A stretch of 51,405 nucleotides of DNA, from positions 1 to 51,405 of the forward strand of contig CACYCZ010000024.1 in NCBI GenBank assembly GCA_902773055.1. Reading direction: 5' to 3'. The DNA comes from an uncultured Bacteroidales bacterium. Lineage in GTDB: Bacteria; Bacteroidota; Bacteroidia; Bacteroidales; Bacteroidaceae. Each line of letters opens with the position of its first letter. The first letter of the stretch is position 1. The notes under the pieces are model-generated. The model had not been told where the DNA came from, did not search any database, and saw only the letters and a program-made list of their open reading frames with translations. Both the position numbers and the translations under genes were made by a program. Positions 37,709-45,537 of the stretch are shown piece by piece.

Positions 37709-38947
37709 TCATTGGCACAGGAAGTGCAGAATCTCGTCCTGCATTCTTCTGGCATTGTTGCCGTCGCCAGTCGTGACCCCGTCGTTCATGATGGAGAAGA
37801 TAAGCAAGTGTCCCTCGCGGCTGTATGCGTATCCGGCCAGTGCGTATGTACCTGTCAGCGAGCCTGTCTTGGCATATACTTTCCCTTCGGCGGCTGTTCC
37901 GTGCATGCGGTTGCCGAGGGTGCCGTCGATACCGCCTATGGGCAGTGCGCTCCTGAACTCATCGTAGAAACGGCATTCCTTCCAGATGTGTTTCAGCAGG
38001 GCCACCTCGGTTTCGGGTGTTATGTAGTTGTAGGGCGACAACCCGCTGCCGTCAACGAGATGATACGTCTTGCGGTCGACGCCCAGGGAGTCAATCATCC
38101 TGTTGACATAGCCGAGTGAGGTGGCTGTGGGCGGATATGCTGTTTCGGTCAGGGTGCCCAGCTGGTACAGGAAAGACTCCGCATACCTGTTGTCGCTGGT
38201 CTTCAGGCAATGGGGGAGCAGGTCGCTCAGGCGGCGGCACTTTTCAGCCATCAGGCGCTTCCTTGCAGGGCAGATGCTGTCACCGATGCTCCCACTGAAG
38301 CCTATGCCGGCTTGTCTCAGCCGTGTCGGCAGTTCCGTCATCAGCATGGTGTCCTTGTCCATCACCAGGGGATGGAGCAGGGGAAAATCGTCTCCCGTGT
38401 CATCCCAGCACCAACCGTTTCCGCCAAGAGTCCTGCTCTTCATGGAGACATCGGCATAGAGGTTGCCCGTGATGCTGTCTATCCCTTGATTCTTCAGGGT
38501 TGCCACCAGACTGTCCAGGTCATTGCTGCTGAATGCCGGGTCGAAGCTGCCTTTGACAAAGAGGTCGCCCTTGAGGATATGTATGCGGCGGCCGGCAACG
38601 TGCTTCCGCCTGATTTTTCCCGTGGAATATAGGGAGGTGCGGAAACAGTAGCTGCCTGAAAGATATTTTAATGCAGCTGCGCATGTAAACAGCTTGGTCG
38701 TTGATGCCGGACGGTGAGATTTCTGTTCCTCGTGCCTGTAGATTACACTGTCGTCAGTAGCATCGTAAACCATTATGCCGCATGAGGCCTGTCTCATGAC
38801 GGGGTGGTGGAGCAGCAGGCTGTCAATGCCCTGCCTGGCGGTAGCCCAGCGGTTTTCTCCAGCCCGGACAGGGAGTATGCCTGCAGCCAGAAGGAGGTAC
38901 AGGCAGTATCTGGAATATTGTTTGAGTATGTTTGCTGATGTTAACAT
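37709..38947 (-). CDS. dacB: D-Ala-D-Ala carboxypeptidase/endopeptidase, PBP4 type
   Basis: This S13-family penicillin-binding protein trims peptidoglycan stem peptides in the periplasm. It has 412 residues with a signal sequence (YCLYLLLAAGILPVRAG). The three active-site motifs are complete: Ser82-x-x-Lys in PASTTKLFTCAAAL, SDN in LKTSDNRYAESFLYQLG and KTG in AKTGSLTGTYALAGYA. It is shorter than typical DacB (about 460-480), mainly through reduced inserted domains between SxxK and SDN. The start MLTSANILK is set by a promoter element immediately upstream. Confidence 0.9.
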   Translation of the reverse strand: MLTSANILKQYSRYCLYLLLAAGILPVRAGENRWATARQGIDSLLLHHPVMRQASCGIMVYDATDDSVIYRHEEQKSHRPASTTKLFTCAAALKYLSGSYCFRTSLYSTGKIRRKHVAGRRIHILKGDLFVKGSFDPAFSSNDLDSLVATLKNQGIDSITGNLYADVSMKSRTLGGNGWCWDDTGDDFPLLHPLVMDKDTMLMTELPTRLRQAGIGFSGSIGDSICPARKRLMAEKCRRLSDLLPHCLKTSDNRYAESFLYQLGTLTETAYPPTATSLGYVNRMIDSLGVDRKTYHLVDGSGLSPYNYITPETEVALLKHIWKECRFYDEFRSALPIGGIDGTLGNRMHGTAAEGKVYAKTGSLTGTYALAGYAYSREGHLLIFSIMNDGVTTGDGNNARRMQDEILHFLCQ

Positions 38948-38951
38948 GATA

Positions 38952-38959
38952 CAAAGATA
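38952..38959 (-). promoter_or_regulatory. -7 promoter element for dacB
   Basis: TATCTTTG on the minus strand ends four bases before the dacB ATG, which would give a leaderless transcript. Confidence 0.45.
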
Positions 38960-39105
38960 GTGAATTGTCGGATGGCTTATTCTGTTTGATGGGAAAAAGT
39001 TTCAAAAGTCCGAGCTGGACAGTATGTTTTTTTTACATCTGTTAACACACCTGAGAGTCTTCTTTCAGACCCTGTTCAGAAGGCCGTGTAGAGGGGGCAA
39101 ATTTT

Positions 39106-39171
39106 GCAGGCCTGCTGGTTTTTGCTGGCAGGCCTGCCAGTCTTAACTCGTAGGCCTGCCAGCAAAAACGC
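39106..39171. repeat. Array of GCAGGCCTGC palindromes at 22-bp spacing (locus B)
   Basis: Palindromes at 39106-39115 (GCAGGCCTGC), 39128-39137 (GCAGGCCTGC) and 39150-39159 (GTAGGCCTGC) start exactly 22 bp apart. The 12-bp spacers are TGGTTTTTGCTG and CAGTCTTAACTC. The trailing 12 bp, CAGCAAAAACGC, differs at one position from a locus A spacer and is close to an inverted copy of the first spacer here. It is the same family as 1987-2066. It lies about 160 bp upstream of dacB. Confidence 0.88.
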
Positions 39172-39337
39172 TCTGGGCAGCGAAATAAAACAGCCTTCAG
39201 AAACTCGTCGGGAAGTATGGTTTTATGGCTAAAATATAAATGATAATTAATATTGTTTAACAAAAATTTGCAATTCTGCCACTTGTTGTACTGCCATCGG
39301 AGCGATGCCTTTTGGGGTGTTTTTATATGGAGGATAA

Positions 39338-39544
39338 TACATAGACAAACCCTTTCAGACATCCTCATTGCTTTCAAGTATAGATGACCTTGAAACTACT
39401 GGCATAGGTAGCGTAAAGGCCGATGCGACAACCAAGCCTGCAGGCTGTCACGCCCTTCAGGGCAGGGGTCTGACAGAGCCTGAGAAGGGCCTCGATATCA
39501 TCTGTGACAACGACGGCACCGCTCGGAAGGTGATGAGACCATAG
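39338..39544 (+). pseudogene. Decayed C-terminal tail of a surface/secreted protein
   Basis: The frame is open for 68 codons with no ATG in a plausible place. It begins after a stop at 39335-39337 and ends at TAG 39542-39544. It encodes SSIDDLETTGIGSVKADATT, then ALQGRGLTEPEKGLDIIC, DNDGTARKVMRP. This follows the pattern of C-terminal segments on secreted Bacteroidetes proteins that I recall (YNLQGQRV-x-x-P-x-KGIYI-x-x-DGT-x-RKV), with several consensus residues changed. The rest of the gene is missing, so I read it as a remnant left by deletion. A smaller chance is a chance resemblance. Confidence 0.5.
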
Positions 39545-39582
39545 AAAACGATGAATATTTATCAGGCTGGGTGCTGATTCAA

Positions 39583-39637
39583 TATTGCTATAGTCTCCGA
39601 AAGTTATGATGCCAAGTTTTCGGGGACTATAGCAATA
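39583..39637. repeat. Long inverted repeat (hairpin) before the arginine operon
   Basis: TATTGCTATAGTC (39583-39595) pairs with GACTATAGCAATA (39625-39637), and CCGAAA (39597-39602) with TTTCGG (39618-39623). That gives 19 base pairs with one internal mismatch and a 15-nt loop. It lies 39 bp after the stop of the decayed gene tail. It lacks a T-run, so it is not a classic terminator. The remaining AT-rich stretch 39638-39775 holds only candidate operator sites. Confidence 0.6.
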
Positions 39638-39677
39638 CAATAGTTATTATAAATGTAATGCCAACCGACTATAAGTT

Positions 39678-39763
39678 TGAATAAATATTTGCTTTTTCTG
39701 TAATATTTTCTATGTATTGCGATGTGTTTATGCGAAAAATACCGAATAATGAATTAATATTTT
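39678..39763 (+). promoter_or_regulatory. Possible ArgR operators upstream of the arginine operon
   Basis: TGAATAAATATTTG (39678-39691) and TGAATTAATATTTT (39750-39763) each match 12 of 14 positions of the enterobacterial ARG box TGAATWWWWATTCA. A less complete copy lies at 39552-39564. The region is AT-rich, so chance matches are possible, and the Bacteroidetes ArgR consensus may differ. Confidence 0.3.
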
Positions 39764-39775
39764 ATTTTCAGATGT

Positions 39776-39805
39776 GTTGTATATGCGATAATATTTGTAT
39801 CTTTG
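39776..39805 (+). promoter_or_regulatory. Promoter of the arginine operon
   Basis: GTTG (39776-39779) and TATCTTTG (39798-39805) have 18-bp spacing. The first gene starts at 39829, giving a leader of about 20 bases with no room for an attenuator. Confidence 0.5.
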
Positions 39806-39828
39806 TGGCCTAATTAAGATTTGGAAAA

Positions 39829-40398
39829 ATGGATGTAGAAGTTGTATATGCAACAGAAGAGCATTGCAAGTATGCTGAGCAGGTATGTCAGATGATATAT
39901 GAATCAGCATTGAAGCGTGGTACAGGCATAGCCAAGCGTTCGCCGGAATATATCTCCAACAAAATGTCGAGTGGCAAGGCTGTAGTGGCTTTGGATGGCG
40001 AGAGGTTGGTAGGATTCAGTTATGTGGAGACTTGGGGACACGGAAGGTTTGTGGCCACGTCGGGACTGATAGTCGACCCCGATTACCGTGGGCAGGGATT
40101 GGCCCGGCGTATCAAGGAAAAGACGTTTGAACTGGCCAGAAGGCGATATCCGCAGGCTAAGATTTTCAGTATAACAACATCGCTGCCGGTCATGAAACTC
40201 AACACGAAGCTGGGGTACAAGCCTGTGACATTCTCGGAACTGACCGACGACGAGACGTTCTGGAAAGGTTGTGAGGGATGTTGCAACTATGATGTGCTGC
40301 AGCGTAACAATTTGGTGAGATGCATCTGTACCGGTATGCTGTATGATCCCGAAGACCCCGACAATGCCGAACGGGAGAAAGCAATATTTGAAAACTAA
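39829..40398 (+). CDS. Probable N-acylglutamate synthase (GNAT family)
   Basis: The protein has 189 residues. It has the acyl-CoA loop DPDYRGQGLARRIKEK and conserved VETWGHGRFVATSGLIV. The C-terminal part carries FWKGCEGCCNYDVL and CICTGMLYD, a cysteine cluster shared with its paralog at 16135. As the first gene of an operon that contains every other arginine step but no classical argA or argJ, it most likely acylates glutamate. From memory, the homolog in B. thetaiotaomicron (BT3761) was assigned this role by fitness data. The acyl donor is probably succinyl-CoA, given the ArgF' type downstream. It lies 27 bp before argG. Confidence 0.8.
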   Translation: MDVEVVYATEEHCKYAEQVCQMIYESALKRGTGIAKRSPEYISNKMSSGKAVVALDGERLVGFSYVETWGHGRFVATSGLIVDPDYRGQGLARRIKEKTFELARRRYPQAKIFSITTSLPVMKLNTKLGYKPVTFSELTDDETFWKGCEGCCNYDVLQRNNLVRCICTGMLYDPEDPDNAEREKAIFEN

Positions 40399-40425
40399 AA
40401 AAATAATCATAGATATCATAGATTT

Positions 40426-41625
40426 ATGGCAAAGAAAGTTGTAGTCGCATATAGCGGAGGCTTGGATACTTCCTACACGGTGATGTATCTTGCAAAGGAA
40501 AAGGGATATGATGTGTATGCAGCATGTGCCAACACGGGAGGTTTTTCTCCGGAACAGTTGAAGAAGAATGAGGAAAACGCCTACAGGCTGGGCGCAAAGG
40601 AATATGTCACGTTGGACGTAACTCAGGAGTATTATGAGAAGAGTCTGAAATACATGATATTCGGCAATGTCCTGCGCAACAATTGTTATCCTATCTCGGT
40701 ATCGTCAGAGCGTATCTTCCAGGCTATTGCCATAGCGAAGTATGCAAGGCAGATAGGTGCCGATGCCATAGCCCACGGCAGTACGGGAGCCGGTAATGAC
40801 CAGATACGTTTTGACATGACCTTCCTCGTGATGGCCCCAGGAGTGGAAATCATTACGCTTACCCGCGACAAGGCGCTGAGCCGCAAGGAAGAAGTAGACT
40901 TTCTTAACGCCCATGGTTTCAATGCCGATTTTGCCAAACTGAAATATTCATACAATGTCGGTATATGGGGGACAAGCATCTGTGGCGGGGAAATCCTTGA
41001 CCCCACGCAGGGACTGCCCGAAGAGGCATATCTGAAACACGTTACACGGACTGAGCCGTCGCTGCTGAAAATAGAATTCTGCAAAGGCGAAATCGTGGCT
41101 GTCAACGGGGAGAAGTTTGACGACAAGGTCAAGGCTATCCAAAAGATAGAAGAAATAGGTGCTGCCTATGCCATAGGGCGCGACTGCAACGTGGGCGATA
41201 CGATAATAGGAATCAAGGGTCGCGTGGCCTTTGAGGCAGCGGCACCGAAACTGATTATTGAGGCTCATCGCCTGCTGGAGAAAAGTACCCTGAGCAAATG
41301 GCAGCAATATTGGAAAGACCAGATAGCCAACTGGTATGGTGCCTTCCTGCACGAAAGCCAGTATCTGGAACCCGTCATGCCCGATATGGAGGCCATGCTG
41401 ACCAGTTCGCAACGCAATGTGAATGGTACTGCCATACTGGAATTGCGCCCGTACGGCTTCCAGACCGTAGGCGTGGACAGCAATGACGACCTGACCAAGA
41501 GCAAACTGGGAGAATATGGTGAGATGCAGCACGGCTGGACTTCAGAGGAGGCCAAAGGCTTTATCAAGGTGCTCAGTACACCGCTGCGCGTATATTATGG
41601 TATTCATCCTGATGAAGAAAGGTAA
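40426..41625 (+). CDS. argG: Argininosuccinate synthase
   Basis: ArgG joins citrulline and aspartate with ATP to make argininosuccinate. The protein is 399 residues, with the N-type ATP pyrophosphatase P-loop at its start (VVVAYSGGLDTSYTVM), ANTGG, AHGSTGAGNDQIRFDM (citrulline/aspartate binding) and KYSYNVGIWGTSICGGEILDP. It is placed second in the operon rather than near argH. Its stop codon directly abuts the argC start, so the two are translationally coupled. Confidence 0.95.
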   Translation: MAKKVVVAYSGGLDTSYTVMYLAKEKGYDVYAACANTGGFSPEQLKKNEENAYRLGAKEYVTLDVTQEYYEKSLKYMIFGNVLRNNCYPISVSSERIFQAIAIAKYARQIGADAIAHGSTGAGNDQIRFDMTFLVMAPGVEIITLTRDKALSRKEEVDFLNAHGFNADFAKLKYSYNVGIWGTSICGGEILDPTQGLPEEAYLKHVTRTEPSLLKIEFCKGEIVAVNGEKFDDKVKAIQKIEEIGAAYAIGRDCNVGDTIIGIKGRVAFEAAAPKLIIEAHRLLEKSTLSKWQQYWKDQIANWYGAFLHESQYLEPVMPDMEAMLTSSQRNVNGTAILELRPYGFQTVGVDSNDDLTKSKLGEYGEMQHGWTSEEAKGFIKVLSTPLRVYYGIHPDEER

Positions 41626-42591
41626 ATGGTCAGAGTAGGTATTTTAGGTGCTGCCGGCTATACCGGAGGTGAGCTGATACGTCTGCTGCTCAACCACCCC
41701 GAGGTGGAAATCGTCTTTGCCAACAGTGGGAGCAATGCAGGAAACAGTGTCAGTGAGGTGCACGAAGGACTTGTAGGGGAGACATCGCTAAGGTTTACCG
41801 ACCAGATGCCCTTTGAACAGACAGACGTGGTGTTCTTCTGCTTCGGACACGGCAAGAGTGAGGCATTCCTGAAGGAGCATGATATTCCATCGGGCGTTAA
41901 AATCATTGATTTGGCGCAGGATTTCAGGATAGCCGGAGGCCACGACTATGTCTACGGTCTGCCCGAGATACACCGTGAGAGCATCAGGCAGTGTCAGCAC
42001 CTGGCCAACCCGGGATGCTTTGCAACATGTATACAGCTGGCTTTGCTGCCGGCATGGAAAAACCGCCTGATAGAGGGCGATATCCATGTAAACGGGATAA
42101 CCGGAAGTACGGGAGCAGGGCAGAAGCCAGGAGCTACAACCCACTACAGCTGGCGCAACGACAATATATCGGTATATAAGACATTTACCCACCAACACCT
42201 GCTGGAAATCAACCAGACGATGAGAGAACTGGATGCCGGCTATCAAGGGCGTATCCTGTTTATCCCCCAGCGCGGTTGCTTTGCCCGCGGTATCTATGTG
42301 ACAGCATACGCCAAGTGTGATGCTCCGTTGGAGAAAGTGCGCGAGGCTTACAACGATTACTATGCCGGTGCCGCCTTTACGCATGTGGTAACGAAGAGTC
42401 CCGACATGAAGCAGGTGGTCAATACCAATAAGGCTGTTGTCTATGTGGATAAGTATGAGGACCAGTTGCTGATGATTGCCTGCATAGACAATCTGCTGAA
42501 AGGGGCAGTAGGGCAGGCCGTGCAGAATATGAACCTGATGTTTAACCTCGACGAGGCAACAGGCCTCCGGCTGAAGGCTTCGGCATTTTAG
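41626..42591 (+). CDS. argC: N-acyl-gamma-glutamyl-phosphate reductase
   Basis: ArgC reduces the acylglutamyl phosphate to the semialdehyde with NADPH. It has 321 residues, with the Rossmann motif VGILGAAGYTGGELIRLLL, the catalytic cysteine in ANPGCFATCIQLALLP, GSTGAGQKP and the His-containing HYSWRNDN region. In this pathway the acyl group is probably succinyl. It starts immediately after the argG stop. Confidence 0.95.
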   Translation: MVRVGILGAAGYTGGELIRLLLNHPEVEIVFANSGSNAGNSVSEVHEGLVGETSLRFTDQMPFEQTDVVFFCFGHGKSEAFLKEHDIPSGVKIIDLAQDFRIAGGHDYVYGLPEIHRESIRQCQHLANPGCFATCIQLALLPAWKNRLIEGDIHVNGITGSTGAGQKPGATTHYSWRNDNISVYKTFTHQHLLEINQTMRELDAGYQGRILFIPQRGCFARGIYVTAYAKCDAPLEKVREAYNDYYAGAAFTHVVTKSPDMKQVVNTNKAVVYVDKYEDQLLMIACIDNLLKGAVGQAVQNMNLMFNLDEATGLRLKASAF

Positions 42592-42646
42592 TTTCAGACA
42601 AGATTTCAGAGGCAATACCCCTCTGACAGAGATATATAAAACAGAT

Positions 42647-43777
42647 ATGGAATTATTTGACGTTTATCCGTTGTTCCCCGTAAATATTGTCAGGGGTAAG
42701 GGATGTCGCGTATGGGACGACAAGGATACGGAATACCTGGACCTCTACGGAGGACATGCCGTAATCAGCATAGGACACTGTCATCCTCACTATGTCGGGA
42801 TGATGACAGCCCAGCTCAACAGACTGGGTTTCTACAGTAACAGCGTAGTCAACCGGCTTCAGGTTGAACTGGCCGACAGGCTGGGACGGGCCTGCGGGTA
42901 TGAGGACTATCGCCTGTTCCTGATAAACTCGGGGGCTGAAGCTAACGAAAATGCCATGAAACTGGCCAGTTTCCATACAGGACGCAAAAGAATCCTTGCT
43001 CTGGAGCAGGCTTTCCACGGCCGCACCAGCCTCGCCGTTGAAGCTACTGACAACCCTAAGATTGTAGCCCCGGTCAATGACTGCGGGCATGTGGCCTTCT
43101 TGCCGATAAACGACTTGGAGGCATGGGAGAAGGAACTGCGCAAGGGCGATGTAGCGTGTTGCATGGTAGAATGTATTCAGGGCGTCGGCGGCATCCGTAT
43201 GGTGACGGCAGAGTTCATGCAGGGGCTGCGCCGCCTGTGTGACGAGACAGGAAGCATTCTGATATGCGACGAGATACAGTGTGGCTACGGACGTTCAGGA
43301 CGTTTCTTTGCCCACCAGCACCTCGGCGTTAAGCCCGACGTGATAACGGTAGCCAAAGGCATCGGAAACGGCTTTCCGATGGGAGCGGTGCTGATATCGC
43401 CTCGTTTTGAAGCCGTTTATGGGCGTCTGGGAACTACTTTCGGCGGCAATCATCTGGCGTGTACGGCAGCTCTGGCAGTATTGGACGTGATGGAAAGTGA
43501 AAACCTCGTGCAAAATGCTGCTAAGACAGGCGAATATCTGATGCAGGCAATACGCAGCCTGAACCTGCCGCTTGTCCGTGACGTCAGGGGCAGGGGACTC
43601 ATGATAGGCATAGAACTGAATGAGCCCTATAAGGAATATCGCCAGCGGCTGCTGTTTGAGGAGCATTGCTTCACAGGTTGCAGCGGAACCAGTACGCTGA
43701 GGATACTGCCACCGTTGTGCATTACACAGGAGGAAGCGGATATGTTTATCGGAAAACTTAAAAACGTGTTGAAATGA
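42647..43777 (+). CDS. argD: N-acylornithine aminotransferase
   Basis: ArgD is a PLP-dependent class III aminotransferase that converts the N-acylglutamate semialdehyde to N-acylornithine with glutamate. Its 376 residues include LDLYGGHAVISIGHCHP, INSGAEANENAMKLA, FHGRTSLAVEAT, ILICDEIQCGYGRSG (Asp on the pyridine nitrogen) and ITVAKGIGNGFPMGA with the PLP lysine, then TTFGGNHLACTAALAVL. Slightly short for the family. The argC-argD gap of 55 bp is the largest inside the operon. Its last four bases overlap argF' (ATGA). Confidence 0.94.
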   Translation: MELFDVYPLFPVNIVRGKGCRVWDDKDTEYLDLYGGHAVISIGHCHPHYVGMMTAQLNRLGFYSNSVVNRLQVELADRLGRACGYEDYRLFLINSGAEANENAMKLASFHTGRKRILALEQAFHGRTSLAVEATDNPKIVAPVNDCGHVAFLPINDLEAWEKELRKGDVACCMVECIQGVGGIRMVTAEFMQGLRRLCDETGSILICDEIQCGYGRSGRFFAHQHLGVKPDVITVAKGIGNGFPMGAVLISPRFEAVYGRLGTTFGGNHLACTAALAVLDVMESENLVQNAAKTGEYLMQAIRSLNLPLVRDVRGRGLMIGIELNEPYKEYRQRLLFEEHCFTGCSGTSTLRILPPLCITQEEADMFIGKLKNVLK

Positions 43778-44745
43778 AAGTCTTTCAAAATGTTCAGGAT
43801 ATAGGTAATCTCCATGAAGCTCTCAAAGAAGCCTTGGAGGTAAAGAAGAACAGGTTTGCCTATCAGCATCTGGGTAAAAACAAGACCCTGCTGATGGTGT
43901 TTTTCAACAACAGCCTCCGTACCCGGCTGAGTACCCAGAAGGCCGCCCTGAACCTAGGCATGAATGTGATAGTCCTTGATGTCAACGCAGGTGCATGGAA
44001 ACTGGAGACAGAACGGGGAGTCATTATGGACGGTGACAAGAGTGAGCACCTCCTGGAGGCTATTCCCGTCATGGGCTCGTATTGTGATCTTATCGGCGTG
44101 CGCTCGTTTGCACGCTTTGAAAGCAGGGAAGACGATTATAATGAGGTTATCTTGCAGCAGTTTGTCAAATATAGCGGCAAGCCCGTATTCTTTATGGAAA
44201 GTGCTACGGTGCATCCGTTGCAGAGTTTCGCCGACCTGATAACCATTGAAGAATACAAAAACAAACCGCGTCCCAAGGTTGTCATGACCTGGGCACCTCA
44301 TCCTAAAGCTCTGCCGCAGGCTGTTCCCAACAGCTTCGCCCAGTGGATGAATGCCGCCGATGTGGATTTTGTGATTACTCACCCTGAGGGCTATGAACTT
44401 GACCCGGAATTTGCCGGAAACGCAAGGGTAGAGTATGACCAGATGAAGGCGTTTGAAGGGGCTGACTTTATTTATGCCAAGAACTGGAGTTGTCCCGGCG
44501 TCGTCCGTCGGGCGGATTATGGCAAAGTGCTGGGAGACTATCATGATTATTTGGACTGGACGGTAAGCGCCCGCCAAATGGCTGTGACCAACGATGCTCA
44601 CTTCATGCATTGCTTGCCCGTGAGGCGCAATATGATTGTTACAGACGAGGTCATCGAAGGACCGCGCTCGCTGGTCATCCCAGAGGCAGCTAACAGGGAA
44701 ATATCCGCTCAGGTTGTCATAAAACGCTTTCTGGAGGAAATGTAG
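43774..44745 (+). CDS. argF': N-succinylornithine (acylornithine) transcarbamylase
   Basis: This 323-residue enzyme transfers a carbamoyl group to N-acylornithine to give N-acylcitrulline. It is close over its whole length to the B. fragilis N-succinylornithine transcarbamylase as I recall it: FFNNSLRTRLSTQKAALNLG (carbamoyl phosphate site), GAWKLETERGVIMDGDK, MESATVHPLQSFADL and FMHCLPVRRNM. The specificity residue is at position 90: Pro in the B. fragilis enzyme, Glu in acetylornithine enzymes, and Ser here (DGDKSEHLL). Ser is compatible with succinyl use. It overlaps argD by 4 bp. Confidence 0.92.
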   Translation: MKVFQNVQDIGNLHEALKEALEVKKNRFAYQHLGKNKTLLMVFFNNSLRTRLSTQKAALNLGMNVIVLDVNAGAWKLETERGVIMDGDKSEHLLEAIPVMGSYCDLIGVRSFARFESREDDYNEVILQQFVKYSGKPVFFMESATVHPLQSFADLITIEEYKNKPRPKVVMTWAPHPKALPQAVPNSFAQWMNAADVDFVITHPEGYELDPEFAGNARVEYDQMKAFEGADFIYAKNWSCPGVVRRADYGKVLGDYHDYLDWTVSARQMAVTNDAHFMHCLPVRRNMIVTDEVIEGPRSLVIPEAANREISAQVVIKRFLEEM

Positions 44746-44748
44746 GAT

Positions 44749-45519
44749 ATGGCCGTAACAGTAGTAAAGATAGGAGGCAATGTCATTGATAATGCCGAGG
44801 CGCTTGAGCGCTTCGTGAAGGACTTTGCAGAACTGCCGTCTCCCAAGATTCTCATACATGGGGGAGGCAAACTCGCAACGGCCTTGAGCACCAAACTGGG
44901 TATTGAGACGCATATGATTGACGGCAGGCGCATTACCGACAAGGAAACGCTTGATGTCGTCACGATGGTGTATGCTGGATTGGTCAATAAGAATATTGTG
45001 GCCAAACTGCAGCGGGAAGGATGTAATGCCATCGGTTTGTCGGGAGCAGATGCCGATGTCATTCCTGCTGCCCGTCGTAGTCCGCATCCTGTGGATTATG
45101 GGTATGTAGGAGATATCAATGCCAGTCAAGTCAATGTGGATGTCTTGAAGATGTTGCTTCTGGCAGGAATCACACCCGTCTTCTGTGCTCTGACTCATGA
45201 CGGCAAAGGCAGTATGCTGAACAGTAATGCTGACAGTGTGGCATCGGCTGTTGCTGTCGCTGCAACGGCATTAGGCGAGGTTGACTTGGTCTTTTGTCTT
45301 GAACTGGCCGGTGTCATGCTGGATATTGATAATCCAGACAGTATGATATCGGAAATTGACGAATCGAGCTATACCCGGCTGAGAAACGATGGCGTAATTA
45401 CCAAGGGTATGATACCCAAGATAGACAATGCTTTCAAAGCTATCCATCAGGGAGTGAGCCGTGTAATCATCAAACATGCAGAGAATCTGGTGCGGGATAT
45501 CGGAACGATAATTCATTAA
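44749..45519 (+). CDS. argB: N-acylglutamate kinase
   Basis: ArgB phosphorylates the gamma-carboxylate of N-acylglutamate. The 256-residue protein is an amino acid kinase: TVVKIGGNVIDN (catalytic Lys), ILIHGGGKLATALSTKLG, the substrate-binding region MIDGRRITDKETLDVVTMVYAG, and LNSNADSVASAVAVAATALGEVDLVFCLELAGV. It lacks the N-terminal helix that makes hexameric, strongly arginine-inhibited kinases in other bacteria, so feedback control may lie elsewhere. It starts 3 bp after the argF' stop. Confidence 0.93.
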   Translation: MAVTVVKIGGNVIDNAEALERFVKDFAELPSPKILIHGGGKLATALSTKLGIETHMIDGRRITDKETLDVVTMVYAGLVNKNIVAKLQREGCNAIGLSGADADVIPAARRSPHPVDYGYVGDINASQVNVDVLKMLLLAGITPVFCALTHDGKGSMLNSNADSVASAVAVAATALGEVDLVFCLELAGVMLDIDNPDSMISEIDESSYTRLRNDGVITKGMIPKIDNAFKAIHQGVSRVIIKHAENLVRDIGTIIH

Positions 45520-45537
45520 GTTAAATAAATATAAGCC

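Noticed and set aside
39042-39377. 111-codon minus-strand frame between dacB and the arginine operon
   Set aside because: Its C-terminal half is only the translation of the palindrome array (repeated LAGLPAKT-like text). The remainder has no export signal or family resemblance.
39374-39640. 88-codon minus-strand frame
   Set aside because: It is antisense to the surface-protein remnant, and its start lies in the long hairpin. The plus-strand reading explains the sequence better.
43954-45198. Long open frame antisense to argF' and argB (414 codons)
   Set aside because: It lies wholly over two well-identified enzymes; its His/Cys-rich product resembles no family, and the frame is a by-product of codon bias.
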